DNA of 52,430 nt from JAFGUF01 sp040883315 (GCA_040883315.1 JBFLKU010000013.1:1-52430), one strand, 5' to 3'. Counted from the stretch's first letter, positions 7,619 through 16,122 are shown. Program-made: numbers and translations. Notes: generated from the sequence alone by a model not told the origin.

Positions 7619-7678
7619 TGTCGATAATTGTCGATGCGTGTCGGTTTATACCATTATTGTAATTATTTTACTTCGACG
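7619..7678. promoter_or_regulatory. Array of Spo0A-box-like repeats upstream of spo0A
   Basis: TGTCGAT occurs at 7619-7625 and 7629-7635 and TGTCGGT at 7639-7645, exactly 10 bp apart. An inverse copy, TTCGACG, is at 7672-7678. The known Spo0A box is TGTCGAA. The array lies 44-103 bp upstream of the spo0A start, so Spo0A probably controls its own promoter. Confidence 0.65.
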
Positions 7679-7702
7679 ATATTTGAATTATATCATATGA
7701 AT

Positions 7703-7744
7703 AAAAAAAAACAAATCCCAAAAATTCATATTTTTGAGATTTGT
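7703..7744 (-). terminator. Terminator of the 7775-8398 membrane-protein gene
   Basis: The inverted repeat of ACAAATC and GATTTGT with an A/T-rich stem (7711-7744) is followed on the minus strand by a run of eight T's (7710-7703). It lies 31 bp after the stop of the minus-strand membrane-protein gene. Confidence 0.8.
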
Positions 7745-7774
7745 TATTAAAATGCTATTTCTATATGCCCTATA

Positions 7775-8398
7775 CTATATCCAGCCTAATGCAATAAATA
7801 CAATCATCATTACTATATCCAGACCGAATAGTGAGCCGATAAATATTCTCCTATTTTTAGGCTTTGCATCGTAGCACAAAAATGCTGCTAGGAAAAACGG
7901 AATATATACTAATATCCACACTGTCAGCATGCCCCACCACGGATATACCCATTGAAAGATTGGTGATGCTGCCAAAGGCACTTCTATCAGCGAAATTATC
8001 AGTGCATTCGCCACAGCAAATACAATTCTATTGTTTATTCCTAGGATTTTCATGTTCTTGTCTTCCGGCAGCATTTTGGACATTATTAATCCTGCCACGG
8101 AGAACATGAAGCTTATCTCTATTCCCACACCTACTAAAATAACAAATGCCGTACCGCCGCTTGCTGTCCAAAGTGCATGCCCAGCAAAGTGCTGGATAAG
8201 AGCATTAACAATCTCTACAAACCAGTGAACTGCATACAGTGCCAAGCCTGCCGCCAATTGATTATATTTTTTTTGTTCAAATGCAGTAAAATATACATAT
8301 AGAACAAAGGCAAGCATAACAACTAAGTTCCAATGCAGGTTGTCAAGCTTGCGAAGCATAGATAAAGTCTGCTGCGTAACTTCTGGATGATTCAACAT
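7775..8398 (-). CDS. Polytopic membrane protein of unknown function
   Basis: This 207-residue protein has about six hydrophobic segments: near 25-42, 48-68, 82-106, 125-145, 152-175 and 187-205. It lacks a signal peptide, charged periplasmic domain or recognisable motif. Trp, His and Tyr are frequent near the membrane edges (HWFVEIVNALIQHF). I do not recognise the family. The ATG is preceded by AGGAGGAG, and the gene has its own terminator, so it is transcribed alone. The next gene is divergent. Confidence 0.7.
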   Translation of the reverse strand: MLNHPEVTQQTLSMLRKLDNLHWNLVVMLAFVLYVYFTAFEQKKYNQLAAGLALYAVHWFVEIVNALIQHFAGHALWTASGGTAFVILVGVGIEISFMFSVAGLIMSKMLPEDKNMKILGINNRIVFAVANALIISLIEVPLAASPIFQWVYPWWGMLTVWILVYIPFFLAAFLCYDAKPKNRRIFIGSLFGLDIVMMIVFIALGWI

Positions 8399-8557
8399 AA
8401 AATCTCCTCCTTCTTTTTATAGTCTAATAATTACATATATTATACAAAAAATCAACAATATATGTAATATACAAAAATATTTTGATTAATTATCAGAAAA
8501 GCAAAATAAATACTTTGTATTTAAAATAGTTTGCTAATATGAATTTGTAATGATAAA

Positions 8558-9457
8558 ATGAATTATATGTTGAAAAGTATTAGCAAACCTGAAAAAATAG
8601 GCATAAAATCGCGAATAAATGTTAGAAAAGCTGCCTATTCTGTGATGATAGCCAGCTGGCTGCAGATAGTAGCTTCATTTTTGCTAGCAGTTTTATATTT
8701 CATGGGCAATTCTACATCCACATTTGTTATGGTTCTCGTCCTCATACCTGTAGTAGTATTAGGAAATGCTCTTTTGATGAGAAACTCATGGAGCGTGCTG
8801 ACAAGCAGAACTGAGCAGATGGAAATGATGCAGACAATCAGTGGAATAGACGAGCTGAACAGAAAATTAAGAGCACAGCGCCACGATTTCATAAATCATC
8901 TTCAAGTGGTTCACTCTCTTGTACAATTGCAGGAATATGACGAAGCTGCCAAATACATATCATCTACATATGAAGACATACGTCAAGTTGGCGAGCTGCT
9001 GAAAACAGCAAACCCGGCTATCAACGGATTGCTGGCTGCAAAAAAACAAAAAGCCAGCGAACAAAACATAAATTTGGAATTCCATATTACAGCCAGAATA
9101 AAAAACGCACCCATTCCGGATTGGGAGCTTTGCAGAATATTTTCAAATCTTCTAGACAATGCAATATATGCAGCATCAGAAAACGGCGGTTCTGTTCATG
9201 TGACTCTGCGTGAAGATATTAATAATCTATATTTCGCAATAGAAAACTCAGGCAATATCCCAGAGGAAACACTGGAAAAGATATTTGAACCTGGCTTCAC
9301 CACGAAGGGCGAAAAAGGCACAGGAATGGGGCTATATATAGTTAAAGAGACTATGGACAAGTACGATGGGCACATAAATATAGATACAGGAGAAAATGTA
9401 ACCAGATTTTACGGATACATTCCTGCATCTCACAAAAACATAACAAGTGACATTTGA
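8558..9457 (+). CDS. Membrane sensor histidine kinase, Spo0B/GHKL type
   Basis: The 299-residue protein has two membrane segments near 28-48 and 53-72, no large extracellular domain, then a Spo0B-like dimerisation helix with QRHDFINHLQ (His109, probable phosphorylation site). A GHKL ATPase follows, with N box NLLDNAIYAA and G box EKGTGMGLYIVKE. Such short kinases usually pair with LytTR or CitB-type regulators. The only regulator close by is the LytTR gene at 11802, beyond the flotillin genes, and pairing with it is inference. The ribosome site before the ATG is weak; a nearby in-frame start is possible. Confidence 0.87.
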   Translation: MNYMLKSISKPEKIGIKSRINVRKAAYSVMIASWLQIVASFLLAVLYFMGNSTSTFVMVLVLIPVVVLGNALLMRNSWSVLTSRTEQMEMMQTISGIDELNRKLRAQRHDFINHLQVVHSLVQLQEYDEAAKYISSTYEDIRQVGELLKTANPAINGLLAAKKQKASEQNINLEFHITARIKNAPIPDWELCRIFSNLLDNAIYAASENGGSVHVTLREDINNLYFAIENSGNIPEETLEKIFEPGFTTKGEKGTGMGLYIVKETMDKYDGHINIDTGENVTRFYGYIPASHKNITSDI

Positions 9458-9552
9458 GTATGATATTTGTATATTGTATTCGCTTTTTATAATAAAGAAC
9501 ATAATATATAGTATTATATCAACATATGAAATAATTACTGGAGGTAATTAAT

Positions 9553-10074
9553 ATGGAAGTTATAAATGAAATCTTAGATTTTGCCGGAAATATTGGTTGG
9601 ATTGCGGCAGTTTGCCTCTTAGTGGGCACAATATTAATAATTATTGAGATGTTTACACCTGGTTTTGCAGTTCCGGGTATTAGTGGTATAATATTACTAT
9701 TGCTTGGAATAGTCTTTACTGCAGACTCTTTTTTCCAAGGTCTTTTGATTTTCTTGATAATGCTAGCTATTCTTACAATTGTTTTGATAATTGTAATACG
9801 GTCTGCAACAAAATCAAAAGGATTACTCTACAAGTCCCCTATCATACACAAAGAAAGTGAAACTTCAGAAAAAGGATACATCAGCACAAACGACATGAAA
9901 GTGTTTATAGGAAAAGTCGGCAATGCAGTATCCGCACTTCGCCCTGCAGGCACATGTGATTTTGATGGTGTAAGACTTGACGTTGTGACAGAGGGAGACT
10001 TCATTGACAAAGGAAGCGTTGTAAAAATCATTAAGGTAGAGGGACGCAGAATTGTGGTTTCTTTACAAAAATAA
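9553..10074 (+). CDS. NfeD-family membrane protein (flotillin partner)
   Basis: This is a short-form NfeD of 173 residues. After an N-terminal amphipathic segment come three to four membrane helices (about 15-80), with the typical PGFAVPGISGIILLLLGIV pattern. An OB-fold domain of about 70 residues ends at the C-terminus (GTCDFDGVRLDVV, then KGSVVKIIKVEGRRIVV). It is followed 32 bp later by floA, the usual pairing; NfeD proteins act with flotillin/SPFH scaffolds in membrane microdomains. The ATG follows TGGAGG. Confidence 0.92.
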   Translation: MEVINEILDFAGNIGWIAAVCLLVGTILIIIEMFTPGFAVPGISGIILLLLGIVFTADSFFQGLLIFLIMLAILTIVLIIVIRSATKSKGLLYKSPIIHKESETSEKGYISTNDMKVFIGKVGNAVSALRPAGTCDFDGVRLDVVTEGDFIDKGSVVKIIKVEGRRIVVSLQK

Positions 10075-10106
10075 AAAATAACTAATCAAGAAAGAAGGTA
10101 ACACAA

Positions 10107-11105
10107 ATGGGAGCAGGCGTAGGATTTGTAATTTTAATAATTATACTAATTTTTGTAGCTATAGCTATTCTATTTTCATTCATTCCTGTTGGGCTATGGA
10201 TATCAGCAGCTGCATCAGGAGTAAAGGTCGGTCTTATTCAGCTAATCGGTATGAGACTGCGTAAAGTTTCACCAGCTAGAATAATCAGACCAATGATTAT
10301 GGCAACAAAAGCAGGACTAGAATTATCCATTGATAAACTAGAAGGTCACTTGCTGGCAGGTGGTAATGTAGACAGAGTGGTGCATGCACTAATAGCATCA
10401 CAAAGAGCAGGAATAGAGCTAGGCTTTGAAAGAGCATGCGCTATCGACTTGGCAGGACGTGACGTTTTAACAGCTGTTAAAATGAGTGTTCAACCAAAAA
10501 TCATTGAAACACCTATAGTAGCAGCTATCGCTAAAAACGGTATTGAGTTAAGAGCGAAAGCCAGAGTAACAGTACGTGCAAACATCGACAGACTAGTTGG
10601 TGGTGCAGGCGAGGAAACAATCATTGCACGTGTAGGCGAAGGCATCGTAACAACTGTTGGTTCAGCAGCATCACACAACGAAGTGCTGGAAAACCCAGAT
10701 TCCATTTCACAAACAGTTCTAAACAAAGGATTGGATGCAGGTACAGCATTTGAAATTCTATCTATTGATATAGCAGATGTAGACGTAGGAAGAAATATCG
10801 GTGCACAGCTGCAAATGGATCAAGCAGAAGCAGACCTGAAAATAGCAAGAGCAAAGGCAGAAGAACGCCGCGCAATGGCTGTTGCACAAGAGCAAGAAAT
10901 GGTAGCCTTGGAGCAAGAAATGAGAGCAAGAGTGGTAGAGGCAGAGGCAGAAGTACCAAAAGCTATGGCAGACGCTTTCAGAGCAGGCAATCTTGGTGTA
11001 ATGGACTATTACAACATGCAAAATGTTAAAGCCGATACAAAAATGAGAAGCTCAATCTCTGATATTGGCAAAGAAGGAAAAAGCAAAAACAAGAACGAAG
11101 ACTAA
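10107..11105 (+). CDS. floA: Flotillin-like protein FloA (SPFH domain)
   Basis: FloA scaffolds functional membrane microdomains. At 332 residues it matches the family length. An N-terminal membrane anchor (residues about 4-30) is followed by the SPFH domain. The highly conserved stretch includes AGLELSIDKLEGHLLAGGNV and VVHALIASQRAGIELGFERA. An Ala/Glu-rich coiled coil (AEADLKIARAKAEERRAMA) precedes the C-terminus. AAGAAGG lies before the ATG. It forms a transcription unit with the NfeD gene and probably the two downstream genes. Confidence 0.95.
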   Translation: MGAGVGFVILIIILIFVAIAILFSFIPVGLWISAAASGVKVGLIQLIGMRLRKVSPARIIRPMIMATKAGLELSIDKLEGHLLAGGNVDRVVHALIASQRAGIELGFERACAIDLAGRDVLTAVKMSVQPKIIETPIVAAIAKNGIELRAKARVTVRANIDRLVGGAGEETIIARVGEGIVTTVGSAASHNEVLENPDSISQTVLNKGLDAGTAFEILSIDIADVDVGRNIGAQLQMDQAEADLKIARAKAEERRAMAVAQEQEMVALEQEMRARVVEAEAEVPKAMADAFRAGNLGVMDYYNMQNVKADTKMRSSISDIGKEGKSKNKNED

Positions 11106-11180
11106 TAACAAATAATTACAAATAATATGTAGACTGCAATGTGTATTGTGGTCTGCATATATATGAAAAGAGGTGAGTTG

Positions 11181-11792
11181 GTGGAAAATCTAGGCGGACT
11201 AATATGGCTTATTATTGTTGTTGTATCCATAATTGCTAGAGCTCAAAATAAATCCAAAAAGCAGCAACAAAATCAGCAATATAAAGATGTCCAATCTACA
11301 CCAAAAAAAACTACCTTGCAGTCTCAGCTAAATCAGGTGATGAATCAAATAAGCGAAATCAAAACAGCCGCTATAGATCAGGCAAAGCAGTCACTTGATG
11401 TAAACGCCAACACAAGAAGCATCCAAAGCCAGCCAACTAGATTACCGAGCAACCAAAGCTCGCTAGAGGGCACAAAAGTGGAAGGTTTTCAAGTTGAAGG
11501 CTTTCAAATGGAAGGTACTCAGGTGGAGGGAACCCGAATGGAGGGTACCAAAGTTGAAGGTCTCTCACAGATGCACAGCACTCTAAAATTCAGCAAGAAT
11601 AAAAAAGCTGTTACCGAAAGCTCAATGAAAAGCGGATTTGCAGGCGAGGGATGCGACGAGCACTACGACATGGAGATTGCATACTCTAAAAATGCTAGCA
11701 CTGGTAAACCAATACAGACTTTGCGTTTTTCAGACAATCCCATTATTCAGGGCGTAGTGATGGCACAGATATTAGAAAGACCAAAAAGGTAG
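11181..11792 (+). CDS. Membrane-anchored protein with VEG pentapeptide repeats
   Basis: The likely start is GTG 11181 after AGAGGTGA; TTG 11178 and upstream ATGs are alternatives. About 203 residues: one N-terminal helix (LGGLIWLIIVVVSIIARA), then a Gln/Lys-rich polar linker. Next is a tandem array of five-residue units of form (L/V/M)EG(T/F)x, about seven copies encoded by 11464-11565. The last part ends LRFSDNPIIQGVVMAQILERP. No family is recognised. It sits 75 bp after floA and 9 bp before a LytTR regulator gene, so it is probably part of the flotillin operon. Confidence 0.75.
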   Translation: MENLGGLIWLIIVVVSIIARAQNKSKKQQQNQQYKDVQSTPKKTTLQSQLNQVMNQISEIKTAAIDQAKQSLDVNANTRSIQSQPTRLPSNQSSLEGTKVEGFQVEGFQMEGTQVEGTRMEGTKVEGLSQMHSTLKFSKNKKAVTESSMKSGFAGEGCDEHYDMEIAYSKNASTGKPIQTLRFSDNPIIQGVVMAQILERPKR

Positions 11793-11801
11793 CTAGGCAA
11801 T

Positions 11802-12548
11802 ATGATAAAGGTTTTATTAGCAGACGACGAACAAGGCATGAGACTTATAATAAAGAAGTTTTTAGAAAAGTCAGGCGGATTTGAAATAGTCGGTGAGGCA
11901 CAGAACGGCAAAGAGGCACTGGAACTGCACGAAAAGCATAAACCGGATGTGATATTCATGGATGTCGAAATGGATGTGATGGATGGTTTATCTGCTGCAA
12001 AAGAAATAGCAGATGTTGATCCCAGATGCAGAATCGTCTTTGCTACAGCCCACGACAAATACGCACTTGAGGCGTTCAAAATATATGCCTTTGACTATCT
12101 AGTTAAGCCATTTGACATGGACAGAGTGATGAGCACACTGGACAAGGTAAAAGAAAGTGTTTATCAAGTTGAGACCAAAAACAGCGAGGCTGTGAAGCCA
12201 AGCGGTATGTTCTGCAAAGAGCTTAACAAAATAATGATAAAAGACAAAGAATGCATGGTTTTTGTCGACATGGCAGATATACATCTGGTTCAGAGAGAGG
12301 AAAGAAACACAGTAATCTATACCTCTAACCAACGTATCGTGACAAACGAGCCGCTGGGAGAGCTGCAAAAGCGACTGAACGAAGAGCTATTCTACAGATG
12401 TCACAAATCATACATAATAAACTTGGCAATGATTTCCGAAGCGTATCCATACGGCAGATGGACATATGTAATCAAGCTGAAAAACATCAAAGAGGACGCT
12501 TTGATGACATACGAAAAATTTAATCAGCTATCTGAAAGATTTGCATAA
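11802..12548 (+). CDS. LytTR-family response regulator
   Basis: The 248-residue protein has an N-terminal receiver domain with Asp54 in IFMDVEMDVMDG and an acidic ADDE pocket. A C-terminal LytTR DNA-binding domain (about 145-248) has the typical EERNTVIYTSNQRIVTNEPL and FYRCHKSYIINL signatures. It is preceded by the flotillin genes and followed by a terminator. The Spo0B-type kinase at 8558 is the nearest candidate partner. LytTR regulators typically control secreted or envelope functions; the target here is unknown. Confidence 0.93.
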   Translation: MIKVLLADDEQGMRLIIKKFLEKSGGFEIVGEAQNGKEALELHEKHKPDVIFMDVEMDVMDGLSAAKEIADVDPRCRIVFATAHDKYALEAFKIYAFDYLVKPFDMDRVMSTLDKVKESVYQVETKNSEAVKPSGMFCKELNKIMIKDKECMVFVDMADIHLVQREERNTVIYTSNQRIVTNEPLGELQKRLNEELFYRCHKSYIINLAMISEAYPYGRWTYVIKLKNIKEDALMTYEKFNQLSERFA

Positions 12549-12562
12549 ACACTACAAATATT

Positions 12563-12591
12563 AAAGCGAAGATTTATCTTCGCTTTTTTTA
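12563..12591 (+). terminator. Terminator ending the flotillin/LytTR operon
   Basis: AAAGCGAAGAT (12563-12573) pairs with ATCTTCGCTTT around a 2-nt loop and ends in TTTTTTT. It follows the LytTR gene stop by 15 bp. Confidence 0.88.
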
Positions 12592-12660
12592 TTTCAAAAG
12601 CGTACTCTTCTCTATACTTTTCAATTAATATATTATATGCTATAATCTTAAATTATAACG

Positions 12661-12729
12661 TCGGCATCTTTATGAGCCGAACAAAAATACAACAAAATTT
12701 TGATGTCAAGTATCCCAGTGGGAGCTTGA
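12661..12729 (+). promoter_or_regulatory. Structured 5' leader of the pantothenate operon
   Basis: There are two hairpins. TCGGC (12661-12665) pairs with GCCGA (12676-12680). TCAAG (12706-12710) pairs with CTTGA (12725-12729), with an inner TCCC/GGGA stem. The second ends 1 nt before the CGGAGG ribosome site. It does not match a riboswitch class I can name. Confidence 0.4.
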
Positions 12730-12741
12730 ACGGAGGTAAAA

Positions 12742-13398
12742 ATGACAAACACAAACACATCTAGCAAAACCAGAAAACTGGTTACCCTCTCTCTACTAAC
12801 AGCAATTACATTTATACTCGGGTTTACTCCAATCGGCTACATTCATATCACGCCTACCTTCGCAATAACATTATTACATATTCCAGTAATAATAGGAGTT
12901 GTAGCAGAAGGTTTCGGCGCTGGCTTAGTGTTAGCATTGATTTTTGGACTGACAAGCATACTACAAATACCTGCTGGCCTTTCTCCACTGGGAGCATATC
13001 TATATAACTTGGGTCCTCTTCGCACAATAATTATTATCTTCATTCCAAGATTAATAATACCTGTGACAGCATACCTTACTCATTCTCTATTGCAAAAATC
13101 AAGAAAAGGTGTTGTAAATAAATCAACTTATGTTGTTACAGCATTAGTTGGCTCACTCACCAATACTTTTTTCTTTTTAGGATTCATGTATATGCTGTTT
13201 TTGCCGGAAATAGAGCAAGTAGCATTGGCTTTTGAAGCAACCACTGATACTCTTTTAAAAGTATTAGGTGCTATAGTAATTTCAAATGGTATACCGGAAG
13301 CTATTGCCGCTATGATAATAGTACCACTAGTATGTGTTCCATTAGCTATAACCTCAAATAAAAAAAGAAAAGGAACAGTAGATGATAGCGACATTTGA
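12742..13398 (+). CDS. ECF transporter substrate-binding (S) component, probably for pantothenate
   Basis: The 218-residue protein has about six membrane helices and the N-terminal pattern of ECF S components (TLSLLTAITFILGFTPIG, later PVIIGVVAEGFGAGLVLALI). S components bind a vitamin and dock on a shared ECF energy module, which is not encoded here. The start of coaX overlaps its end by 17 bp. Coupling to pantothenate kinase makes pantothenate (PanT-type) the best guess; folate or other vitamins cannot be excluded from sequence. The ATG follows CGGAGG. Confidence 0.82.
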   Translation: MTNTNTSSKTRKLVTLSLLTAITFILGFTPIGYIHITPTFAITLLHIPVIIGVVAEGFGAGLVLALIFGLTSILQIPAGLSPLGAYLYNLGPLRTIIIIFIPRLIIPVTAYLTHSLLQKSRKGVVNKSTYVVTALVGSLTNTFFFLGFMYMLFLPEIEQVALAFEATTDTLLKVLGAIVISNGIPEAIAAMIIVPLVCVPLAITSNKKRKGTVDDSDI

Positions 13399-14149
13399 TA
13401 TCGGAAACTCAAACATAAAAGTAGGCATATACGATGGCGACGAGCTGCTGCAATATGCCAGATTTAAAACAGACACTAGAAAAACATCTGATGAATACGG
13501 TCTTCTATTGATTAACGTATTTAACTATTCAAATATTGATAAAGAAAAGATTACAGGGGCCATTGTGTCCTCTGTAGTCCCTTCTATCAACTATACTATT
13601 GAGCATATGCTCAGGACTTTCTTGGACGTTAAGCCCATAATAATAGGTCCTGGCGTGAAAACAGGCATGGATATTTTCTACGAAAACTCATGGCAGGTGG
13701 GTGCAGACAGAATAGTCACCTCAGTAGCTGCCAAGGAAATGTATGGCTGCCCTGTAATCGTTGTGGATTTCGGAACAGCAACTACATTTAATGCAGTAGA
13801 TAAAAACGGCAACTTTATAGGTGGTGCTATAATGCCCGGCATAAAGCCATCTACAGATGCATTGGTAGAAAGCGCAGCAAGACTGCCAAAAATAGAATTT
13901 GTAGATCCGGGCGTTGCTATAGGCAAATCTACAGTTGAAAACATGCAGTCCGGAATTATAAACGGATTCAGCGGCGCTGTAGACAATATAGTAAATAATA
14001 TGAAAAAAGAAATTGAAGGCGATGTTACAGTAGTTGCAACAGGCGGAATGTCCACATTGATAGGACCTGCCAGCAAAACCATAAACAAAATCGATGCGAG
14101 ACTAGCCTTGAAAGGCTTAAAGATACTATACCAAAAGAATTCTAAATAA
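13382..14149 (+). CDS. coaX: Type III pantothenate kinase
   Basis: CoaX phosphorylates pantothenate in the first step of coenzyme A synthesis. The 255 residues begin MIATFDIGNSNIK, the ASKHA phosphate-binding motif with catalytic Asp6. The potassium/pantothenate region GADRIV (residues about 105-110) and VVDFGTATTFNAV follow, and ATGGMSTLI near the end is the adenosine motif. It overlaps the S-component gene, which supports coupled uptake and trapping of pantothenate. RBS AGGAAC is modest; translation probably relies on coupling. Confidence 0.96.
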   Translation: MIATFDIGNSNIKVGIYDGDELLQYARFKTDTRKTSDEYGLLLINVFNYSNIDKEKITGAIVSSVVPSINYTIEHMLRTFLDVKPIIIGPGVKTGMDIFYENSWQVGADRIVTSVAAKEMYGCPVIVVDFGTATTFNAVDKNGNFIGGAIMPGIKPSTDALVESAARLPKIEFVDPGVAIGKSTVENMQSGIINGFSGAVDNIVNNMKKEIEGDVTVVATGGMSTLIGPASKTINKIDARLALKGLKILYQKNSK

Positions 14150-14168
14150 GTGTGCTAAGGGGACAGAA

Positions 14169-15446
14169 ATGAAAGTTAATGTAGCAATGCTCGGCATTGG
14201 AAACGTAGGAACAGGCGTTTATAAGACATTATTAGAAAACAAAAACATTATTCAGCATAGAGATGATGTAGAATTTAACATATCCAAAATAATGGTTCGC
14301 TCACTGGACAAAGCTAGAGATCAAAGCATTCCTCAAGAAATATTGACATCTGATTTCAATGATATTTTAAATGACGACAGCATCACTTTGGCTGTGGAGC
14401 TGATGGGAAGCGTAGAGCCTACCCTATCCTATGTCACCCAGCTTTTGAAAAAAGGTGTTTCCGTAGTGTCTGCAAACAAGGATATGATTTCGCAGCACTG
14501 GCCTCTTTTGGAAGCATGCGCAAAGGAAGGAAAATCCGGGCTTTATTATGAAGCAAGCGTTGGCGGCGGAATCCCAGTAATAAAGACATTTATTGACTCG
14601 CTGCAATCAAACAAAATAGAAAAAATTTGTGCAATAATAAACGGCACTACAAATTATATTCTTACTAAAATGTCCGAGGAAGGACTGTCCTTTGAAGAGG
14701 TATTGAAGGATGCACAGGACAAAGGACTGGCTGAGCCAGACCCAACCAGCGACATTGAAGGATACGACGCAAAATACAAGCTCTCTATTTTGTCATCCCT
14801 TGCTTTTCACTGCAAAATCCCAGTTTCAGAGATTTACTGCGAGGGAATATCGGGAATTAAAGTAGATGATATAATATATGGCAAAGAATTTGGCTATACA
14901 ATAAAGCTATTGGCTATAGGCAAGCGAAAAGGAAAAGACATAGAAGTGCGTGTGCACCCTGCCTTTATACCGGAGAGACATCCTCTGGCATCTGTACGAG
15001 ATGCATACAATGCGGTGTTTATAGAGGGCAATGCTGTAGGCAAACTGATGCTATATGGCAAAGGTGCAGGTGCCAGCCCCACAGCAAGCGCAATAATATC
15101 CGATATGGTTGTGGCAAGCCAAACAGAAAAGCATAAATACACTACTTTTGAAAACACAGAAAATGCAAGTGACAAAATAAACTTCGTAGACAACTGGCTG
15201 GGCGAATACTACGTGCGGCTGACTGTTCCAGATAAACCCGGCGTTTTGGCAAGCGTAGCTGCAATATTTGCAAAGCACAATATTTCTCTTGAATCTCTTG
15301 TGCAAAAGTCAAAAGGTCATGTGGAAGTTCCTATTATATTTATCACACATACTGCACGCGAAAAAGACATAAAGCACGCGCTGCAGGAGATGAAAGACAC
15401 CAATGCAATTGTTGACATTGACAGCCTAATAAGAGTGGAGCATTAA
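14169..15446 (+). CDS. hom: Homoserine dehydrogenase with C-terminal ACT domain
   Basis: It converts aspartate semialdehyde to homoserine on the way to threonine and methionine. The 425 residues have an N-terminal Rossmann motif MLGIGNVGTGVYKTL, the catalytic region SVGGGIPVIKTF, and INGTTNYIL(T)KM, the family signature. A C-terminal ACT regulatory domain (about 345-425) starts YYVRLTVPDKPGVLA. AAGGGGA lies before the ATG. It follows coaX by 19 bp and precedes the corrinoid protein by 4 bp, an unusual pair of neighbours. Confidence 0.96.
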   Translation: MKVNVAMLGIGNVGTGVYKTLLENKNIIQHRDDVEFNISKIMVRSLDKARDQSIPQEILTSDFNDILNDDSITLAVELMGSVEPTLSYVTQLLKKGVSVVSANKDMISQHWPLLEACAKEGKSGLYYEASVGGGIPVIKTFIDSLQSNKIEKICAIINGTTNYILTKMSEEGLSFEEVLKDAQDKGLAEPDPTSDIEGYDAKYKLSILSSLAFHCKIPVSEIYCEGISGIKVDDIIYGKEFGYTIKLLAIGKRKGKDIEVRVHPAFIPERHPLASVRDAYNAVFIEGNAVGKLMLYGKGAGASPTASAIISDMVVASQTEKHKYTTFENTENASDKINFVDNWLGEYYVRLTVPDKPGVLASVAAIFAKHNISLESLVQKSKGHVEVPIIFITHTAREKDIKHALQEMKDTNAIVDIDSLIRVEH

Positions 15447-15450
15447 ATAG

Positions 15451-16086
15451 ATGAGTATACTTGAAAACATAGCCGAAGCACTGAAAACAGGCCGTGCACC
15501 TGATGTGTCCAAGCTGGTGAATGAAGCACTGGCAGATGATATATCTGCAGAGGCAATACTGAATGAAGGCCTTATAGCCGGAATGAACACTGTAGGTGTT
15601 CTATTTAAGTCCGGCAAAATGTATGTACCGCAGGTATTGATTGCCGCCAGAGCAATGTATGCAGGGCTGGATATTCTAAATCCAATTCTCACAGCACAGG
15701 CTGTGGATCCTCTCGGAGTGGTAGCAATAGGCACAGTGAAAGGTGACATGCATGACATCGGCAAAAACCTGGTTGCTATGATGATGGAAGGTGCAGGGAT
15801 AAAAATAATTGATTTGGGCACAAATGTGACACCGGATAAATTCATTAGTGCAGTAAATAATGACGGAGCACAAATTGTGGCTATGTCTGCCCTACTAACC
15901 ACCACAATGCAGGAAATGAAAGTGACAATAGATGCCATAGAAGCCGCAGGAATCAGAGATAAAGTGAAAATAATGATTGGCGGAGCTCCTATCACACAGG
16001 AATATGCAGATGAAATAGGCGCAGATGGCTATACTGCAGATGCAGCCAGCGCTGCAGAAATGGCATGTGAATTTCTTAAAAAATAA
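15451..16086 (+). CDS. Corrinoid (B12-binding) methyl-carrier protein
   Basis: This 211-residue protein has the standard two-domain layout: an N-terminal helical cap (about 1-88) and a cobalamin-binding Rossmann domain. The cobalt-ligand motif DMHDIGKN has His101, and ALLTTTM and GGAPI line the nucleotide tail site. Such proteins carry methyl groups between a substrate methyltransferase and tetrahydrofolate or CoM-type acceptors (MtaC/MtbC/MttC) or form split MetH modules. No methyltransferase lies in the window. Only 4 bp separate it from hom, which hints at methionine metabolism; this is inference. Confidence 0.92.
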   Translation: MSILENIAEALKTGRAPDVSKLVNEALADDISAEAILNEGLIAGMNTVGVLFKSGKMYVPQVLIAARAMYAGLDILNPILTAQAVDPLGVVAIGTVKGDMHDIGKNLVAMMMEGAGIKIIDLGTNVTPDKFISAVNNDGAQIVAMSALLTTTMQEMKVTIDAIEAAGIRDKVKIMIGGAPITQEYADEIGADGYTADAASAAEMACEFLKK

Positions 16087-16122
16087 ATAATATAAAATGG
16101 ATAGCAAAGTATGAGGTAAGTA

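Noticed and set aside
10490..11021. Antisense frames within floA
   Set aside because: They arise from the Ala/Glu-rich coiled-coil codons; no ribosome sites or family features.
15426..15995. A 189-residue open frame antisense to the corrinoid gene
   Set aside because: It mirrors codon bias of the B12-binding gene on the other strand, has no start signal, and the sense protein has clear motifs.
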